Positions 35,709-44,067 of a stretch of 64,000 nucleotides of DNA are shown here, one piece after another. The position numbers and the translations under genes were made by a program. Source of the DNA: Polaromonas sp. A23. GTDB taxonomy: Bacteria > Pseudomonadota > Gammaproteobacteria > Burkholderiales > Burkholderiaceae_C. The notes beneath the pieces are model-generated. The model ran no database searches and was not told the DNA's origin. It was given only the letters and a program-made list of their open reading frames with translations. Numbering within the stretch: position 1 is the stretch's first letter; every line of letters starts with the position of its first letter. The stretch is taken from contig NZ_MUNO01000012.1 in assembly GCF_002001015.1 (NCBI RefSeq), forward strand, positions 62,001-126,000, in the 5' to 3' direction.

Positions 35709-36806
35709 TTGATCTTGAAAAGTAATAACGTGGCGTTCCGTGTTGATGCTTCGGCTCAAATGGGCTTGGGGCACTTTATGCGGTGCCTGACGTTGGCAGA
35801 TGCTCTGAAAAATCGTGGGGTGAATACCCGGTTTTTAAGCCGCAATTTACCTGCCTATCTTCAACAGCTGCTTCAAAGCAAAGGCCATGAAGCAACGATT
35901 TTTGGAAGCATCGAAGGCAGAGATGTCTGCGATCCGTTGGCGCATGCGAGCTGGCTTGAAAGCTCGCAGCAGCAGGATGCGACGGACTGTGCTGAGGCTC
36001 TTTCGGACTTGTCCTGGGATTGGATAATCGTTGATCACTACGCACTGGACAAGAGATGGGAGTCCGCTGCCAGTGGCTTTGCCAAAAAAGTAATGGTTAT
36101 TGACGACATTGCGGACCGCCATCATCAAGCCAACGTGCTTCTGGATCAAAACCTCTATCTCAATATGAATCAGCGCTACGCCGGGTTGCTGAATGCAGAC
36201 TGCGTTCCGTTGTTGGGTCCACAGTATGCTTTGTTAAGAACCGAATTCGTGCAGCAGCGGAAGACGTTGAGGGAGCGTACCGGGGATGTAAAAAAGCTGC
36301 TCATTTTTTTTGGTGGCACGGATGCAACGAATGAAACCGGGAAGACGCTGGAAGCCATTGAAATGTTGGAAATGCCGGAACTGGAGTTGGACATTGTTGT
36401 GGGCGCCTCCAATCCGCATTTCGCCGAGCTTGAGTTCTTAGGGGGAAAACGGGGCAACACGCGCATCCATCGACAAGTTTCGAACATGGCCGAACTGATA
36501 CATGCTGCCGATCTCGCCGTTGGTGCTGCGGGCACGGCTACGTGGGAGCGATGTGCTTTGGGGCTTCCGGCACTTGTGATGTCGGTTGCAGAAAATCAGA
36601 TAGAAATTGCGCGAGGTGTGGCTCATTTCAAGGCGCAGCAATATCTTGGTGCGTGTGCAGATGTTTCTGTTGAAAAGATCGCGTCAGAGCTGAAGATTGC
36701 AATAGAGTCGCCTTTCTCATTGCGGGAAATGTCACGTGCAGCTGTCTCACTCGTTGACGGTTTAGGCGCTGATCGTCTGGTTGCAGTTTTGCAGGAGGCC
36801 GTTTGA
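35709..36806 (+). CDS. pseG: UDP-2,4-diacetamido-2,4,6-trideoxy-beta-L-altropyranose hydrolase
   Basis: A 365-residue GT-B fold hydrolase that removes UDP from the altrose-type intermediate before PEP condensation. Family signature RVDASAQMGLGHFMRCLTLADAL is near the N-terminus, and WERCALGLPALVMSVAENQ in the C-terminal domain. There is no ATG; TTG at 35709 or 35715, or GTG at 35730, must serve as start, with no clear ribosome site. It overlaps the next gene by 4 bases. Confidence 0.88.
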   Translation: MILKSNNVAFRVDASAQMGLGHFMRCLTLADALKNRGVNTRFLSRNLPAYLQQLLQSKGHEATIFGSIEGRDVCDPLAHASWLESSQQQDATDCAEALSDLSWDWIIVDHYALDKRWESAASGFAKKVMVIDDIADRHHQANVLLDQNLYLNMNQRYAGLLNADCVPLLGPQYALLRTEFVQQRKTLRERTGDVKKLLIFFGGTDATNETGKTLEAIEMLEMPELELDIVVGASNPHFAELEFLGGKRGNTRIHRQVSNMAELIHAADLAVGAAGTATWERCALGLPALVMSVAENQIEIARGVAHFKAQQYLGACADVSVEKIASELKIAIESPFSLREMSRAAVSLVDGLGADRLVAVLQEAV

Positions 36807-37456
36807 GAATTTCCATTTTGTGCTCGGATCCACAGCATCCGATATCCAACTTTCTTGCCGACTGGATTGCGCGGCACAAGCTTGAACATCAGATTGATTT
36901 GGTGCATGCAGAGGCTCAATTGTCTGGGGGAGACATTCTTTTCCTTATTTCCTGCCATGAACTGATTCAGTCGGATGTGCGCAGTTTGTATAGCGCGACG
37001 CTGGTGATTCACGCCAGCGATCTTCCACTAGGCAAGGGGTGGTCACCCCATATCTGGCAGGTGCTTGAGAAAAAATCCACCATCAAGGTAACCCTCCTGG
37101 AAGCCGCCGATGCGGTGGACAGCGGGGATATCTGGAGCCAGACTGACTTTGAGCTGGAAGGCCACGAAACTTTCGATGAAATCAATTCAAAGCTGTTTGC
37201 GGCAGAAATCAGATTGATGGACTTTGCTGTCGAGAATTTTGGAAAGGTCAGTCCAAGGCGGCAGGATGGGCGGTCCCCAACCATGTACCGTAAACGGACG
37301 CCGATGGATAGCAAAATCGATCCCTCTCTATCCTTTGCGGAGCAGTTCGATCTGTTGCGTGTTGCTGACCCCTCAAGGTTTCCGGCATTTTTTGATCTCC
37401 GAGGCCATCGTTACTTTATCCAGATCACCAAGGACAAACCCAATGCGAAAAAGTGA
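36803..37456 (+). CDS. Formyltransferase-like protein in the PseH position
   Basis: A 217-residue protein with the core of the methionyl-tRNA/UDP-sugar N-formyltransferase fold. His70 lies in IHASDLPLGKGWSPH and the catalytic Asp109 in DSGDIW. The usual Asn two residues before the His appears as Val68. The group uses 10-formyl-tetrahydrofolate. It lies where Pse clusters normally have PseH, a GNAT acetyltransferase, and no GNAT gene exists in this locus. It may formylate the 4-amino group made by PseC. Starts with TTG at 36803 overlapping pseG; its end overlaps pseI by 14 bases. Confidence 0.75.
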   Translation: MRISILCSDPQHPISNFLADWIARHKLEHQIDLVHAEAQLSGGDILFLISCHELIQSDVRSLYSATLVIHASDLPLGKGWSPHIWQVLEKKSTIKVTLLEAADAVDSGDIWSQTDFELEGHETFDEINSKLFAAEIRLMDFAVENFGKVSPRRQDGRSPTMYRKRTPMDSKIDPSLSFAEQFDLLRVADPSRFPAFFDLRGHRYFIQITKDKPNAKK

Positions 37457-38504
37457 CATTGTTAAAATCGGCACGCGACCTATCGGACGCGATACTCCCC
37501 CATTTGTGATTGCCGAGATGTCTGGCAATCATAATCAGTCCCTGGACCGTGCCTTGGCCATCGTGGATGCTGCCGCCGCGACAGGCGCGCACGCCCTGAA
37601 GATCCAGACCTACACGCCAGACACCATGACGCTTGATCTGGATGAGCGCGAGTTCCATATCAGCGACCCCAAAAGCTTATGGGCCGGAACGTCGTTATAC
37701 AAACTCTATGGGGAGGCGTACACGCCTTGGGAGTGGCACAAGCCAATTTTTGATCGAGCGCACCAATTGGGAATGATGGCCTTTAGTACGCCATTTGACG
37801 ACACTGCCGTGGATTTTCTCGAGAAGCTTGATGTACCTTGCTACAAGATCGCTTCTTTCGAAAACACTGATTTGCCTTTGATACGCCGAGTGGCGGCTAC
37901 CGGAAAACCTTTGATCATCTCCACTGGAATGGCCACGGTCGCTGAGCTTGACGAGACGGTTTCTGCTGCGCGCGAAGCGGGATGCACGCAATTGGTATTG
38001 TTGAAATGCACCAGTACCTATCCCGCGACACCTGAAAATTCCAACATTTTGACAATTCCGCATTTGAGGGAGTTGTTCGGTTGCGAAGTAGGTCTGTCTG
38101 ACCACACCATGGGCGTGGGTGTATCAGTCGCCAGTGTGGCCTTGGGGGCCACTGTCATAGAAAAACACTTCACGTTAAATCGCGCGGATGGCGGGGTCGA
38201 TTCCACATTTTCCATGGAACCCTCAGAAATGAGGCAGTTGCGTGTGGAGACCGAGCGAGCATGGCAGGCGCTGGGATGCGTCAGTTATGGGCCTCTAGAA
38301 GCAGAAAAAAAATCGATACAGTTCCGTCGTTCGCTTTATGTCGTCAAAGATGTAAAGGCCGGAGAGAAAATTAACTCTGACAACGTGCGCGCCATACGGC
38401 CCGGCTTTGGCTTGCCGACAAAGTTCGCCAGCGTTTTTATGGGAAAGGTGTTCGCGCGTGACGCTAAAAAAGGAACGCCGCTTGCTTGGGATCTTCTTGG
38501 ATGA
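37443..38504 (+). CDS. pseI: Pseudaminic acid synthase
   Basis: A 353-residue NeuB-family enzyme condensing PEP with the 2,4-diamino-altrose intermediate. It has canonical features: IAEMSGNHNQSLDRAL, KIQTYTPDTMTLD, LYGEAYTPWEW, SDHTMG (His221) and IEKHFTLNR (His242), plus the SAF domain (RRSLYVVKDVKAGE). Both Mn-ligand histidines are present, unlike in the paralog at 31193. ATG 37443 gives the expected N-terminus; the frame upstream overlaps the formyltransferase gene. Confidence 0.93.
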   Translation: MRKSDIVKIGTRPIGRDTPPFVIAEMSGNHNQSLDRALAIVDAAAATGAHALKIQTYTPDTMTLDLDEREFHISDPKSLWAGTSLYKLYGEAYTPWEWHKPIFDRAHQLGMMAFSTPFDDTAVDFLEKLDVPCYKIASFENTDLPLIRRVAATGKPLIISTGMATVAELDETVSAAREAGCTQLVLLKCTSTYPATPENSNILTIPHLRELFGCEVGLSDHTMGVGVSVASVALGATVIEKHFTLNRADGGVDSTFSMEPSEMRQLRVETERAWQALGCVSYGPLEAEKKSIQFRRSLYVVKDVKAGEKINSDNVRAIRPGFGLPTKFASVFMGKVFARDAKKGTPLAWDLLG

Positions 38505-40282
38505 ACGCCGATGTTGACTCCGATACGCGCGTTTTCCTGGCCACCACGGCACTGGAACAATTTTGGAATACTGCTGTGCGTATTGTTTTCGCTGGAGAGT
38601 GGTGCCTTTTGCCTCGAAATCAATCTAGTTGGGGAAGCCTTACACCGGAACTGATGCGTAGTCCTTACGAAGGAAGTGATTGGGACCGACGATCCTACGG
38701 CCTCATCACTGAAACATACGAAAGCCTGTTGCCCGCACTTGCAAAAAGACTCAACGCGCTTCACAACGTTAATCATGATCACCGTTATTGGCGCATCATG
38801 CTTGGGCCATGGCTCCAGCTATACGTTTCAGTGACATATGACCATTTCTTGTATCTTAAGACAGCCATGCTCCAGTATCCGGGCTTCACGACGATTGGGC
38901 TTTCCCATGAATCATTCGTCACACCTATCGACACGATGCACCATGTGGAACTAGCCAAAAAAGATCCATACAACCTTCAGATTTATACCAACATAATGCA
39001 TTTCTTGGGGATGTGCATTCCCCTCAAACCATTGACGATTGCGCTTTTAGACACGCGTCACCATCCTCGCGGAAAATTCTTCTCCGGATTTTTGACGCGT
39101 ATCGCGGAATGGATCACAAACCTTTGCACAACCCCCCGATTCACGCTTCATCTTCAGGCCTCATATTTCACAAAGAGGTCGTTGAGGAAGCTGCTGGCCT
39201 TACATCCTGGAAAGATCTGGCCGCGCTCAAGTGCATTGGATCGATGCAGTGCATTCAGTCTGGATGCTGACAAGCGCAAGCAACTGGAGGGGCTTCAATT
39301 TGAAGGTGGGGAGTTCGCACGTTGCTTGTCGACCATGCTCCCCGCTGATATTCCACAATGTTTTGTTGAAGGATTCGATGCACTCCAACAAGATGCTCGA
39401 CGCAAATACTGGCGCAGGCCCAAAGCCATATTCAGCTCCAACAGCTGGTATTTTGATGAACATTTCAAGCACTGGGCAGCGACATCGGCCGAAAAAGGCA
39501 GTTTGCTTTTGGGCACACAACACGGTGGCTGTTATGGGTTACTGGCGCACAAACTAGCGGAAGATCACGAACTGGCGATAGCCGACCGCTTTTACTCATG
39601 GGGCTGGACTCGCGAGGGGGTCAACGCACAGGTAAAGCCTATGCCGGCCACAAACATGACTGGCTCCATCGTGGGGGCTGACAACAAAAAGAACGATATC
39701 CTGTGGGGGGCAACGGTTGAACCCAGATACGTACTTGAGCTTCCTCGCCTGCCTTCGGCATTCCCGGAATATATGAACAGGCAAATGCGGTTCCTGAAGT
39801 CGCTGCCTTCCCGGTTGCTTGAGGAGATTCGTTTGAGGCCGCACTATGAAGACCATGGGTGGGGCATCGTTGAAAGACTTACGCAGTATTTCCCGGCTCT
39901 GAGGGTCGAAACTTGGGCGGTGTCATTTGAGGATAGTCTTGCAGATTGCCGGCTGTATGTTTGCGATCATCTTTCGACCACCTACGCGCAGGCCTTCGCC
40001 GTCAACAAGCCTATCATTCTTTTTCTTTACGACCAACAGACGACTCGCCTGAGCGCGCAAGCCGAACCCTGTTTTCTTGCTTTGCGCGAAGCTGGGGTGA
40101 TGTTTGATACGCCGGAGGAAGCGGCTGATGCGGTTTCAGCGATATATGACGATGTTGAGACATGGTGGAACGAACCGGGGCGCCAGAATGCCGTCCAGTT
40201 ATTTCGTGATCGATTCCTAAAAACGTCGCCTCATTTGATCGCACTGTGGAGCGAAGAATTCGCAGGCATTCTGGCATCTTGA
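38501..40282 (+). CDS. LIC12162-family putative transferase
   Basis: A 593-residue protein of the family named after Leptospira LIC12162, found beside nonulosonate and O-antigen genes. Recognised from FLATTALEQFW at the N-terminus, GTQHGGCYG in the centre and the DHLSTTYAQAFAVNKPIILF end. The C-terminal half resembles a GT-B-type glycosyltransferase (CMP-Kdo or polysaccharide transferase-like). Coupling to pseI (ATGA) suggests it transfers or processes the CMP-nonulosonate. Base composition is visibly more AT-rich than its neighbours. The exact reaction is unproven. Confidence 0.78.
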   Translation: MNADVDSDTRVFLATTALEQFWNTAVRIVFAGEWCLLPRNQSSWGSLTPELMRSPYEGSDWDRRSYGLITETYESLLPALAKRLNALHNVNHDHRYWRIMLGPWLQLYVSVTYDHFLYLKTAMLQYPGFTTIGLSHESFVTPIDTMHHVELAKKDPYNLQIYTNIMHFLGMCIPLKPLTIALLDTRHHPRGKFFSGFLTRIAEWITNLCTTPRFTLHLQASYFTKRSLRKLLALHPGKIWPRSSALDRCSAFSLDADKRKQLEGLQFEGGEFARCLSTMLPADIPQCFVEGFDALQQDARRKYWRRPKAIFSSNSWYFDEHFKHWAATSAEKGSLLLGTQHGGCYGLLAHKLAEDHELAIADRFYSWGWTREGVNAQVKPMPATNMTGSIVGADNKKNDILWGATVEPRYVLELPRLPSAFPEYMNRQMRFLKSLPSRLLEEIRLRPHYEDHGWGIVERLTQYFPALRVETWAVSFEDSLADCRLYVCDHLSTTYAQAFAVNKPIILFLYDQQTTRLSAQAEPCFLALREAGVMFDTPEEAADAVSAIYDDVETWWNEPGRQNAVQLFRDRFLKTSPHLIALWSEEFAGILAS

Positions 40283-40321
40283 CGTCGAAAGTTCACGCGT
40301 TCAATCTCGTCATCATTCCAT

Positions 40322-42217
40322 ATGAAATACAGAAGAGAAATAGACGGGCTGCGCGCGCTGGCCCTGCTGCCGGTGATCTTTTTTCACGCAGGGTTTCAGA
40401 CATTTGGCGGCGGCTATATCGGCGTCGATGTTTTCTTCGTCATCAGTGGGTACCTGATTACTTCGATCATCCTGGCTGAGAAGGCGGCGGGGACATTCAC
40501 TTTACGGTCGTTTTATGAGCGCAGGGCCAGACGGATCCTGCCAGCGCTTTTTCTGGTCATGCTGGTGTGTATTCCCTTCGCGTGGCTATGGCTGTTGCCA
40601 AGTGACATGAAAGAGTTCTCCGCAAGCCTGGTCGCTGTTTCAACTTTTTCTTCCAATGTTCTTTTTTGGTGGGAGAGCGGCTATTTCGACACGGCCGCTG
40701 AACTCAAGCCTCTTTTGCACACCTGGAGCCTGGCGGTTGAAGAGCAGTATTACCTGATATTTCCGTTGTTTCTGATGCTGACTTGGAAGCTGAACAGGAC
40801 GAGGATGGTGTGGTTGCTGCTGGCCATTGCGGTTGTTAGCTTGGGGTTGGCCCAAAAGGGGGCCTTTGCCAGCCCCGCGGCCACCTTCTATATGCTGCAC
40901 ACGAGGATATGGGAGTTGCTAGTAGGCGCCCTTTTGGCCTTCTATATGGCGCGAGAAGCGGCGGGTTCTGTCAAACCGAATCCGCAGCTTGCCTCTTTTG
41001 CGAGTCTTGCCGGCCTTCTCTTGATTGTGTCCGCGGTGCTGTTCTATGGGAAGGGTACGCCGTATCCCAGCCTGTTCACGCTGCTGCCTGTTCTGGGGGC
41101 GGGTTTGGTTATCCTGCTTGCATCACCTGAAAACTTTGCCGGCCGCCTGCTGGGAAGTCGCCTGCTGGTTGGCACAGGCCTCCTGAGTTACAGCGCTTAT
41201 CTGTGGCACCAGCCTATATTTGCATTTGCCAGGCGCAAGGCCCTTGAAGAGCCGGGACCTCTGGCATTTCTGGCCATGGGGGCTTTGGCTTTTGTGCTCG
41301 CGTACCTCAGCTGGCGTTACATAGAGCAGCCTTTCCGGAAGCGTTCCGGTGTGGCTTCGACGCCCGCCCTGATCACGGGTCTTGTTTGCATTCTGTTCTT
41401 TTGGGCGTTCGCTGCGGGCAGTCAACTCGACAATGGCTTCGCCAGCCGTTATTCGCAAGCTGACAAAGCAGTAATCGTTGAAAAGAAACTTCTCGACGCC
41501 TATGTCTGGAGGCGAATGGAGGAATTGCAGCTTCGGGACTTCGCGCCGACGGGAAAGCCGAAGATCCTTGTGATCGGAGACAGCTTTGGCGGGGACCTGG
41601 TCAATGCGTTGACTGAGGCGGGTCTGGACAGAAACTTGGCTCTTTCGACTTTCACCATGAGTGCCGTTTGCGGCAATCTGTATCTTGACCCTGCGCTGAT
41701 TTCCCTCAAAAGGCCCGAGACAAAAAAGGACTGTATTGGCGAACGCAGATATGACAACCCAAAACTCAAGGAGCGCATCAAACAGGCCGACCACGTGTGG
41801 CTGGTGTCCCGCTGGGATCAGTGGGTGGTCGAAATGCTGCCGCAGAGCAATGAGGCGCTGGAAAAGGAATTCGGCCGTAAGTTCTTGATATTTGGGCCAA
41901 AGAACTTCGGACGACTTAACTTGCTCAACCTGGTCGGCATGAGCCCGGCAGAGCGGGCTGCTTATACAAACACGTTCTCTGGAGAGCATTCTGCGGTGAA
42001 TCGTTTGATGAAATCGACCCTGGATCCGTCCGGTTTTGTGGATGTCAGCGAATTGCTCTGCAACAGCGACTCGGCCTGCCATCTGTTCACGTCTGGGGGA
42101 TCACTTATTCCGTTTGACAATGGCCATTTGACGAAGGATGGTGCTGCCTTTTTGGGCGCGCGTCTGAAGGTTTATTTCAAAACTCATCCTGCAAGCCAGC
42201 TTGGTGGGACAGTTTGA
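40322..42217 (+). CDS. OafA/YrhL-like O-acyltransferase with SGNH domain
   Basis: A 631-residue membrane O-acetyltransferase. The N-terminal Acyltransferase-3 domain has about ten membrane helices and the family start YRREIDGLRALAL, FFHAGF and GGYIGVDVFFVISGYLI. The C-terminal periplasmic SGNH domain has VIGDSFGGD (Ser nucleophile) and DNGHLTKDGA (Asp/His). It would O-acetylate sugars of the polysaccharide. It stands alone, 40 bases after the LIC12162 gene. Confidence 0.9.
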   Translation: MKYRREIDGLRALALLPVIFFHAGFQTFGGGYIGVDVFFVISGYLITSIILAEKAAGTFTLRSFYERRARRILPALFLVMLVCIPFAWLWLLPSDMKEFSASLVAVSTFSSNVLFWWESGYFDTAAELKPLLHTWSLAVEEQYYLIFPLFLMLTWKLNRTRMVWLLLAIAVVSLGLAQKGAFASPAATFYMLHTRIWELLVGALLAFYMAREAAGSVKPNPQLASFASLAGLLLIVSAVLFYGKGTPYPSLFTLLPVLGAGLVILLASPENFAGRLLGSRLLVGTGLLSYSAYLWHQPIFAFARRKALEEPGPLAFLAMGALAFVLAYLSWRYIEQPFRKRSGVASTPALITGLVCILFFWAFAAGSQLDNGFASRYSQADKAVIVEKKLLDAYVWRRMEELQLRDFAPTGKPKILVIGDSFGGDLVNALTEAGLDRNLALSTFTMSAVCGNLYLDPALISLKRPETKKDCIGERRYDNPKLKERIKQADHVWLVSRWDQWVVEMLPQSNEALEKEFGRKFLIFGPKNFGRLNLLNLVGMSPAERAAYTNTFSGEHSAVNRLMKSTLDPSGFVDVSELLCNSDSACHLFTSGGSLIPFDNGHLTKDGAAFLGARLKVYFKTHPASQLGGTV

Positions 42218-42232
42218 ACAGTGCGGATCATT

Positions 42233-42270
42233 CTCGGGATCTTTTCCCTATGTGGCCCGAGTCTGAATTT
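42233..42270 (+). terminator. Possible stem-loop after the acyltransferase gene
   Basis: CTCGGG (42233-42238) pairs with CCCGAG (42256-42261) over a 17-base loop and is followed by TCTGAATTTTTG. It might attenuate transcription; the loop is long for a classic terminator. Confidence 0.3.
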
Positions 42271-42307
42271 TTGTAATTGATAATGTGCAGCCGATGCCGT
42301 TTAACAC

Positions 42308-43036
42308 ATGCTCCAAAAACTAAAAAGGCGAATGCGCCGAGAGGCTTTCCATCCGTCCTGGCTGGGCATGGTCATCAGTCCGGTTTACATCGTGAGGCGC
42401 GGTCTGCACAAAACCATCCTGGACCTCTCCCCCGCAATTGGCGGGAGGGTTCTCGATCTGGGCTGTGGGACAAAACCCTATGAATCGCTGTTCACGAACG
42501 CGACGTCCTACACGGGGGTGGATATTGAAGTGTCGGGTCACGACCATGCCGACAGCAAGGTGGACGTTTTTTACGATGGGAAAACCTTACCCTTCCCCGA
42601 TGAAAACTTTGATTCTGTAGTGAGCTTTGAAGTCTTTGAGCATGTTTTCAACATTGAGGAGGTGCTCGGTGAGGTTATCAGAGTGATACGGCCAGGAGGA
42701 CGTTTTCTGTTAACCATTCCCTTCGCTTGGGAAGAACACGAAGTGCCCTATGACTTTGCGCGATATACCAGTTTTGGAATTGAACACGTGCTTCGGCGTG
42801 CAGGATTTGATGGAGTGCGTACTGTCAAGTCCAGCACGACTGTTTTGGCCATAGGCCAGCTGTTCATTGCTTATCTGGCTAAATATGTGTCACCCCAGAA
42901 GCGATTTCCAGCGATCGCTTTCCAGCTGCTTGTTATTTTTCCGCTCAATGTTGTCTCTGTGCTGGTAAACGCGGTGTTACCGAAGCAGTATGGCTATTTT
43001 TGCAACTGTGTAGTTGTTTGCGAGAAGAAGTCATGA
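42308..43036 (+). CDS. Class I SAM-dependent methyltransferase (type 11)
   Basis: A 242-residue methyltransferase. Motif I is VLDLGCGTKPYE near residue 50, with YTGVDIEVSG, LPFPDENFDSVVSFEVFEHV and RPGGRFLLTIPF. A hydrophobic C-terminal segment (AFQLLVIFPLNVVSVLVNAVL) may attach it to the membrane. It probably methylates a sugar hydroxyl or a lipid-linked glycan; target unknown. The stop overlaps the start of the next GT (ATGA). Confidence 0.82.
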   Translation: MLQKLKRRMRREAFHPSWLGMVISPVYIVRRGLHKTILDLSPAIGGRVLDLGCGTKPYESLFTNATSYTGVDIEVSGHDHADSKVDVFYDGKTLPFPDENFDSVVSFEVFEHVFNIEEVLGEVIRVIRPGGRFLLTIPFAWEEHEVPYDFARYTSFGIEHVLRRAGFDGVRTVKSSTTVLAIGQLFIAYLAKYVSPQKRFPAIAFQLLVIFPLNVVSVLVNAVLPKQYGYFCNCVVVCEKKS

Positions 43037-44046
43037 CCAAGCTTTCGATTTGCATCCCGACTTACAACCGGGCGGGGCATTTACGAAACTGCCTTAATTC
43101 CATTGCCCTCAGTAATTTGCAGTCCATTTTTGACTATGAAATCTGCGTATCTGATAACAACTCGACCGACGATACCGAGGCGGTTGTACGGGCCGCACAA
43201 CAGGGCTTGCAGATTAAATACCATAGGAACTCAAGCAACCTCGGTATTCCAAGAAATTTTCTGAACGTGGTGGGTATGGCTACGGGCGAATTCGCCTGGC
43301 TGATCGGTGACGACGATCTTCTAATACCGAATGCAATCTCCGATCTGTATCGCCTGATCGACGAACACCCGGCGGTCGACTTCTTCTACGTCAATTCTTA
43401 TCACTTGCATACGGAATACCTGCAGGGGTATCCGGCGCCCTTTGATACGGCCAACCTGCCTGCTAAAATGCAACCGTTTTCGGAGTGGAAAAGCGCGGGG
43501 GAGTTGAGGTTTATCGACCTGATCGATCCAAAAGTATCATTCGATTTCTTGGGGGGCATGTTTCTCTCTGTATTCAGAAAGTCGCTGTGGGACAGCAACG
43601 TGGGAGTGTTGAGTCCCAAAGCCCTTTCTGACAGCCGGACTTTTTCTCACTTTGACAATACGTTCCCGCATGTGAAGATTTTTGCAAATGCATTTGCAGG
43701 TTCACGGGCCTATTTTAATGACAAGCCCTTGAATGTCTGCCTGACGGGAGCGCGGGAATGGTCGCCGATGTATCCCTTCATACACAGTGTCCGGCTCGTG
43801 GAGGCGCTGGACGAATACAGGCGAAACGGTTTGCCTTATTGGCGATACGTTTATTGCAAAAATTTTGCGCTGAATAACTTCATGTCGGATTTTGCAAACA
43901 TGTTTCTGGCAAAGGATGTGTCAGGTTACCGTTTTATAAAGCCCGCCAGGCTACTTGCCGCCTACTGCCTGTACCCCAATTTTTACCTGTCTTTTATTTA
44001 TTTCTTTTTTCGGCGTGCGCGCAGGCTTTTTCAATCGGCGTCATAA
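43033..44046 (+). CDS. Family 2 glycosyltransferase
   Basis: A 337-residue GT-A enzyme. It begins LSICIPTYNRAGHL, has the nucleotide-binding EICVSDNNSTDDT and the metal-binding LIGDDDLLIP (DDD in place of DXD). It should add one sugar to the lipid-linked repeat on the cytoplasmic face. ATG 43033 overlaps the methyltransferase stop and gives the normal GT2 N-terminus. A C-terminal hydrophobic stretch (YLSFIYFFF) is present. Donor and acceptor unknown. Confidence 0.85.
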   Translation: MTKLSICIPTYNRAGHLRNCLNSIALSNLQSIFDYEICVSDNNSTDDTEAVVRAAQQGLQIKYHRNSSNLGIPRNFLNVVGMATGEFAWLIGDDDLLIPNAISDLYRLIDEHPAVDFFYVNSYHLHTEYLQGYPAPFDTANLPAKMQPFSEWKSAGELRFIDLIDPKVSFDFLGGMFLSVFRKSLWDSNVGVLSPKALSDSRTFSHFDNTFPHVKIFANAFAGSRAYFNDKPLNVCLTGAREWSPMYPFIHSVRLVEALDEYRRNGLPYWRYVYCKNFALNNFMSDFANMFLAKDVSGYRFIKPARLLAAYCLYPNFYLSFIYFFFRRARRLFQSAS

Positions 44047-44067
44047 CTTCTATTCAGCGAATATCAA

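Noticed and set aside
35697-35709. A pseH-like GNAT gene hidden in the gaps of the Pse block
   Set aside because: All gaps there are too short, and no GNAT motif was found in any frame between pseB and pseI.
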